In this document: in pieces, positions 60,159 to 64,000 of the stretch
How positions within the stretch are numbered: position 1 is the first letter of the stretch
How the letters are laid out: the number at the start of each line of letters is the position of its first letter
Assembly: GCA_047600785.1 (NCBI GenBank)
Contig: JASGKH010000001.1
Location: 1,638,298-1,702,297 of the forward strand
DNA length: 64,000 nucleotides
Direction of reading: 5' to 3'
From: Breznakibacter sp047600785
Lineage (GTDB): Bacteria; Bacteroidota; Bacteroidia; Bacteroidales; Marinilabiliaceae
The notes under the pieces: generated by a model
Database searches by the model: none
Seen by the model: only the letters and a program-made list of their open reading frames with translations
Told to the model about the DNA's origin: nothing
Made by a program: the position numbers and the translations under genes

Positions 60159-61184
60159 TTATGACATTAAATCGGAAATCAGTTGGGTTTGTTTAAAACG
60201 GGCAAACACGATCTTCAACAGGACGGTAATGGGAATGGACAAAACCATGCCCGGAATGCCCCAGATATATCCCCAGAACATAAGCATGATGAGGATGGTA
60301 ATGGTGTTGATGCTAAATGATTTGCCCATTAGTATGGGTTCGATGACAGAACCGAACAGTAACTGGATGCCAACGGCAATCCCCACGAACGCGGCCCAGC
60401 TTCCAGGCTGGGCTATCTCGGCCAGCGCAAACAAGGCCAGTGCGGTTGTGGCCACCACTGCCCCGATGAGTTGGATGTAATTGAGCGTAAAGGCCAGCAA
60501 ACCCCAGAATAACGGGAAACTGACCCCAAACAGGTAGCAGGCCAGCGTAAAACCGACACCCGTAAAAAGGCTCATCAAAAATTTTACCTCAATGAACTTG
60601 ACAATGCTCCGTTCGATTTGCATAAACGTTTTCACCGACGAGTATTGGTTGTGGAAGAGAGTGGTTTGCATGATTTTGGGCACATTGACGGTATCGATGA
60701 GCAACAGCACCAGAAAGAATACGGTGATCAGCCCCATTGATATTGTGTCCTTAAGGAATTTCAACGCGGTGCCCGAAAACTGCAAAACGTTTTCCATCAG
60801 CTTTCCCCCTTCGATGTATTGGTGCAGGTAACCATCGTCCACGCCCAGGAAATGTTTGGCCAAATAGAGGTAAGTATCCAGTTTGGCTTCAATGCGGTCC
60901 AGTACTTCGGCCTTTTGTTCGACGATTTCCTGTCCGGACAGCCGCACCAATTCCCATCCCAATTTTATTAGTGTAGCGACCAGTAAAATGACAATGGTCG
61001 CCGATACATATTTGCCGACACGGTGCCGGTACAGCCAACGCATCAAAGGCATGAACAGAAGCGCCAAAAACAATGCCCCCACCAGCGGGACAAAAATGAA
61101 ATCGAGTGTTTTGAACAAAAAAATGACCAATGCGACCACGATGACCATTAATAGACGTTTGATGGTTTGCAAATCTTGTCTCAT
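60159..61184 (-). CDS. AI-2E family membrane permease
   Basis: 341 residues from ATG 61184; the longer in-frame extension to 61421 lies inside mnmA and is rejected. About eight transmembrane helices in the PerM/TqsA arrangement: two pairs near the start, a long periplasmic helix region (about residues 80-150), then clustered helices with LLAFTLNYIQLIGAVVA and PILMGKSFSINTITILIMLMFWGYIWGIPGMVLSIP, typical of the family. Members export autoinducer-2 or exchange ions such as Na+/H+; the substrate here is unknown. It follows mnmA by 23 bp. Confidence 0.9.
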   Translation of the reverse strand: MRQDLQTIKRLLMVIVVALVIFLFKTLDFIFVPLVGALFLALLFMPLMRWLYRHRVGKYVSATIVILLVATLIKLGWELVRLSGQEIVEQKAEVLDRIEAKLDTYLYLAKHFLGVDDGYLHQYIEGGKLMENVLQFSGTALKFLKDTISMGLITVFFLVLLLIDTVNVPKIMQTTLFHNQYSSVKTFMQIERSIVKFIEVKFLMSLFTGVGFTLACYLFGVSFPLFWGLLAFTLNYIQLIGAVVATTALALFALAEIAQPGSWAAFVGIAVGIQLLFGSVIEPILMGKSFSINTITILIMLMFWGYIWGIPGMVLSIPITVLLKIVFARFKQTQLISDLMS

Positions 61185-61207
61185 GGTGTTGGTACTTGTT
61201 AGTGGGT

Positions 61208-62401
61208 TTATGAGATGACGCCCGATCCTACCAATTCGTCCTGAAGGTACCATGCGGCAAACTGCCCGGCCGTAATGCCACGTTGTGGTTGGTCGAACAC
61301 AATGTACATGCCCGCTTCTCTGCGGTGGATCGTGGCTTTCTGCAACGGCTGGCGGTACCGGATGCGGAGGTCGAACAGGCATGATTCGCCAATAGGCATT
61401 TCCATATCGGGACGCACCCAATGTATCTCGTCATTGCGGATGAACAGCACTTTTCGGAACAGGCCGCGGTGTTCCTGTCCCATGCCCACGTACACCTGGT
61501 TGTATTCCACGTTAATGCCGATGATGAACAACGGTTCGGGAAATCCGCCGATGTTCAGCCCTTTACGTTGGCCAATGGTGTAAAAATGTGCCCCGTTGTG
61601 GTCACCTATCTTTCTCCCGTCGCGCGGATGGAACGGATAAGGGCGTGAGAGCATTTCCAGATCTTCATCGGAGGGATTGCCGTCGGCCAGTTGCCATGGG
61701 TAATCGAACAGGCCGGCATCAGGTTCCACCAAAAAGACTTTGCCCTTGCGTGGTTCTAGCTTTTGTTGGAGAAAGGTGGGCAAATCGACCTTGCCGATAA
61801 AACAAATGCCTTGCGAATCTTTTTTGTGGGCCGTTATCAATTTCAGTTCCGATGCAATGCGGCGTACTTCGGGTTTTAGCACGTCGCCCACGGGAAACAG
61901 CGCTTTGGACAATTGGGCCTGCGACAATTGGCAAAGAAAATAGCTTTGGTCTTTGTTGCCGTCTGTTCCTGCCAGCAAACGGTGCACGGGCGCACCGTCC
62001 ACCTCAATGGTATCTTTTCGGCAATAATGGCCTGTAGCCACAAAGTCGGCACCCAGTTCCAATGCTTTTTCCAAAAATGCATCGAACTTTATTTCGCGGT
62101 TGCACAGTACGTCGGGATTCGGGGTACGGCCTTTTTCGTATTCGGCAAACATGTAATCGGCCACGCGGGCCATGTATTGTTCGCTCAGATCGACAAAGTG
62201 GAAAGGGATACCCAGCTTGCGCGCCACGGCTTCGGCATCGAATTTGTCTTCCAGCCAGGGACAATCGGATGCAAGCACGCCCGTTTGGTCGTGCCAGTTC
62301 TTCATGAACATCCCGATTACTTCATGCCCTTGTTCTTTAAGCACATAAGCCGCCACGCTGGAGTCGACCCCTCCCGACAGACCTACCACTACTTTTGCCA
62401 T
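61208..62401 (-). CDS. mnmA: tRNA-specific 2-thiouridylase MnmA
   Basis: 397 residues from ATG 62401. MnmA adds sulfur to position 2 of U34 in tRNA(Lys/Glu/Gln). The ATP PP-loop GLSGGVDSSVAA is at residues 6-17, catalytic cysteines are in NPDVLCNREIKF and SQGICFIGK, and the C-terminal tRNA-binding barrel shows HFYTIGQRKGLNIGG and PRKVLFIRND-type strands. First gene of the run with the permease and AlaX-like protein, which adds a tRNA quality theme to the operon. Confidence 0.96.
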   Translation of the reverse strand: MAKVVVGLSGGVDSSVAAYVLKEQGHEVIGMFMKNWHDQTGVLASDCPWLEDKFDAEAVARKLGIPFHFVDLSEQYMARVADYMFAEYEKGRTPNPDVLCNREIKFDAFLEKALELGADFVATGHYCRKDTIEVDGAPVHRLLAGTDGNKDQSYFLCQLSQAQLSKALFPVGDVLKPEVRRIASELKLITAHKKDSQGICFIGKVDLPTFLQQKLEPRKGKVFLVEPDAGLFDYPWQLADGNPSDEDLEMLSRPYPFHPRDGRKIGDHNGAHFYTIGQRKGLNIGGFPEPLFIIGINVEYNQVYVGMGQEHRGLFRKVLFIRNDEIHWVRPDMEMPIGESCLFDLRIRYRQPLQKATIHRREAGMYIVFDQPQRGITAGQFAAWYLQDELVGSGVIS

Positions 62402-62431
62402 GCTATTGTATCCAACTGTATTAAACCGTTG

Positions 62432-62439
62432 CAAAGATA
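62432..62439 (-). promoter_or_regulatory. Likely -7 promoter element of mnmA
   Basis: On the minus strand TATCTTTG, a full match to TAnnTTTG, 30 bp before the mnmA ATG. No clear -33 element. Confidence 0.5.
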
Positions 62440-62570
62440 GTTTCCTGTGCCGGATTTTTAGTTAATACACGGTTAAAAAGGGAAGTGGAAGGATGGGCTT
62501 TCTGTTAAAACGGATGCGATGCGTTTAATATTCTTGCAGCCGCCTCTTTGTCTTACAAAAACGATGGCCG

Positions 62571-64000
62571 TCACTTCAACCCGCATCGTGTCAGCAACGG
62601 TTCAACGGACGGTTCCTGTCCTCTAAAAGCCAGATAGAGATCCATCGGATGGGCCGATCCGCCTTTTTCGAGAATGTGGCGGCGGAACCTGCTTGCAGTG
62701 TCGCGGTTGTAAGTTCCCGTTTGCTTGAACAGCTCAAATGCGTCGGCGTCTAGCACCTCGGCCCATTTGTAACCATAATAGCCGGCGGCGTATCCCCCGT
62801 TAAAAATGTGGCCGAAGGCCGTGCTGGTACATGTCCCCTCTACCGGCGGAAAGAGTTCAGTGGGGGCCATGGCTTGTTGCTCAAATGCCAGTATGTCGGT
62901 ATGTATCGGCTCTTGCCAGGTGTGGTAGGCCATGTCCAGCAACCCGAAACCCAGCTGCCTTACGGTGGCATAACCGCTTTGGAAGTTATCGCTGGCAACC
63001 AGCTTGTCGATCAGCCCGTCGGGAATCGGTCGGCCTGTTTGGTAGTGGATGGCCGTTTGCCGCAGCCATTCCTTATCGGTCGCCCAGTTCTCGAGCCATT
63101 GCGAGGGCAGTTCCACAAAGTCGCGGTATACGTTGGTTCCCGATTGCGACAGATACCGCACGCGGCTCAGCATCCCATGCAAGGCGTGGCCAAATTCGTG
63201 CAGGAACGTGCGCACTTCGTTAAATGTCAGCAGGGAAGGGGTCGTGTCCGTTGGGGCCGTAAAATTCATTGCCAGCGATACGATGGGGCGCACGTCTTTC
63301 CCGTTTTCGACGTACTGTTCACGGAACGATGTCATCCATGCCCCGTTCTGTTTCGATGGCCGGGGGAAATAGTCGATGTAAAGCACGGAAAGGAATGATC
63401 CGTCCGCGTCGTACACCTCGAATGCTTTTACGTCGGGGTGGTAAACGGAGATGTGCGGTGCCGGGACAAATGTGAGCCCGAACAATCTATTGGCCAATCC
63501 AAACACCCCTGTTTCGACGTTCTCCAACTTGAAGTATGGCTTCGATAGCTCATCGTCCACACTGTATTTCTCTGATTTCAGCAATTCGGAATAGAACGCA
63601 AAATCCCAGCGTTCGATGGGGCCTTCCAATCCTTTTGCGTGTGCAAGTTGTGCCACTTCTTCCACGTCGCGTTGGGCAAAGGGGAGTGATGCGTCGAGCA
63701 GTTCGTTCAGGAATGTGTCGACCTTCGATACCGATTGGGCCATGCGTTCCTCTAACACGTAACCGGCATGGGTCGCGAATCCCAAAAGTTTGGCCTTTTC
63801 AAGCCGCAGCGCAACAATCCTTGCAACGGTCCCTTTGTTGTTGTGCGCGTTGGCGGCATTTCCCCTTGATGAGTACGCCGAAAACATTTTTTTTCGCAAT
63901 TCCCTGTTCTTTGCGTATTTCATAAACGGCAAATAGCTTGGGAAATGCAATGTAAAGAGCCATCCTTCAAGGTTCTCCTGCCTGGCGGCGGCCTTTGCGG
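62571..64000 (-). CDS. M3 family oligopeptidase/peptidyl-dipeptidase, 5' end outside the window
   Basis: About 476 residues are visible, and the reading frame stays open to the window edge (…ENLEGWLFTLHFPSYLPFMKYA), so the N-terminal third is missing. The thermolysin-like zinc motif HEFGHALHG is in the middle, with the downstream zinc-ligand Glu region DFVELPSQWLENW. The C-terminus has SAHPMDLYLAFRGQEP, typical of Dcp/OpdA peptidases. These cytosolic or periplasmic enzymes trim short peptides, here possibly complementing the DPP-IV-like enzyme. Signal peptide status cannot be judged. Confidence 0.93.
   Translation of the reverse strand, partial: AKAAARQENLEGWLFTLHFPSYLPFMKYAKNRELRKKMFSAYSSRGNAANAHNNKGTVARIVALRLEKAKLLGFATHAGYVLEERMAQSVSKVDTFLNELLDASLPFAQRDVEEVAQLAHAKGLEGPIERWDFAFYSELLKSEKYSVDDELSKPYFKLENVETGVFGLANRLFGLTFVPAPHISVYHPDVKAFEVYDADGSFLSVLYIDYFPRPSKQNGAWMTSFREQYVENGKDVRPIVSLAMNFTAPTDTTPSLLTFNEVRTFLHEFGHALHGMLSRVRYLSQSGTNVYRDFVELPSQWLENWATDKEWLRQTAIHYQTGRPIPDGLIDKLVASDNFQSGYATVRQLGFGLLDMAYHTWQEPIHTDILAFEQQAMAPTELFPPVEGTCTSTAFGHIFNGGYAAGYYGYKWAEVLDADAFELFKQTGTYNRDTASRFRRHILEKGGSAHPMDLYLAFRGQEPSVEPLLTRCGLK

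Overview
The window is a Bacteroidota chromosome segment. The evidence is the gldF/gldG gliding-type ABC genes, a SusC/SusD pair with a hybrid two-component regulator, HmuY-type lipoproteins, many lipobox signal peptides, and recurrent promoter elements of the Bacteroidota form TAnnTTTG. A Bacteroidales/Marinilabiliales-like environmental or gut anaerobe would fit (glycyl radical enzyme, gliding-type genes, large glycan locus), but no rRNA is present to place it. No tRNA, rRNA, insertion sequence, phage or CRISPR array was seen.

Layout. 1-7 kb (+ strand) is housekeeping: the end of a DNA alkylation repair gene, a GNAT acetyltransferase, surE, a small membrane protein, lpxB, gldF, gldG and dnaN, closed by a strong hairpin. 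7.1-10.4 kb (-) is a TonB-dependent receptor plus a HmuY-type lipoprotein. 11-13 kb holds a SiaC-like protein and a membrane-dipeptidase (M19) gene broken by a frameshift. 13.4-23.6 kb (+) holds a GT2 glycosyltransferase, a DUF1599 protein, a DoxX/MauE-like BT_3928-family protein, tpiA, a SatP acetate transporter, prmA and a 1492-residue secreted protein of unknown function.

23.7-47.4 kb (-) is one polysaccharide utilization locus (PUL). In transcription order it reads susC, susD, GH92, GH28 (frameshifted), GH92, GH89, an HGSNAT/NagX-like membrane acyltransferase, GH115, a metallophosphoesterase lipoprotein, and a SusR-like hybrid two-component sensor/regulator. The enzymes point to a complex glycan bearing alpha-mannose, alpha-GlcNAc, 4-O-methyl/glucuronic acid and galacturonic acid or similar residues.

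48.2-51 kb (+) carries queC, queE and queF for queuosine precursor synthesis. An unusual nested 21-bp/84-bp tandem repeat sits between queE and queF. 51.2-56.6 kb (-) encodes a glycyl radical enzyme activase, a glycyl radical enzyme whose active-site residues match trans-4-hydroxy-L-proline dehydratase (HypD) throughout, and a DPP-IV-like S9 peptidase: a likely route from hydroxyproline-rich peptides to pyrroline-5-carboxylate. 57-64 kb holds a Na+/H+ antiporter, a YfcE-like phosphoesterase, a SixA-like phosphatase (+), the run mnmA - AI-2E-family permease - AlaX-like editing protein (-), and a 5'-truncated M3 oligopeptidase.

Two genes (M19 dipeptidase and GH28) are interrupted by single-base frameshifts at homopolymers. 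That pattern suits either assembly error or recent decay. Motif positions were read by eye; family assignments rest on remembered motifs, not on searches.
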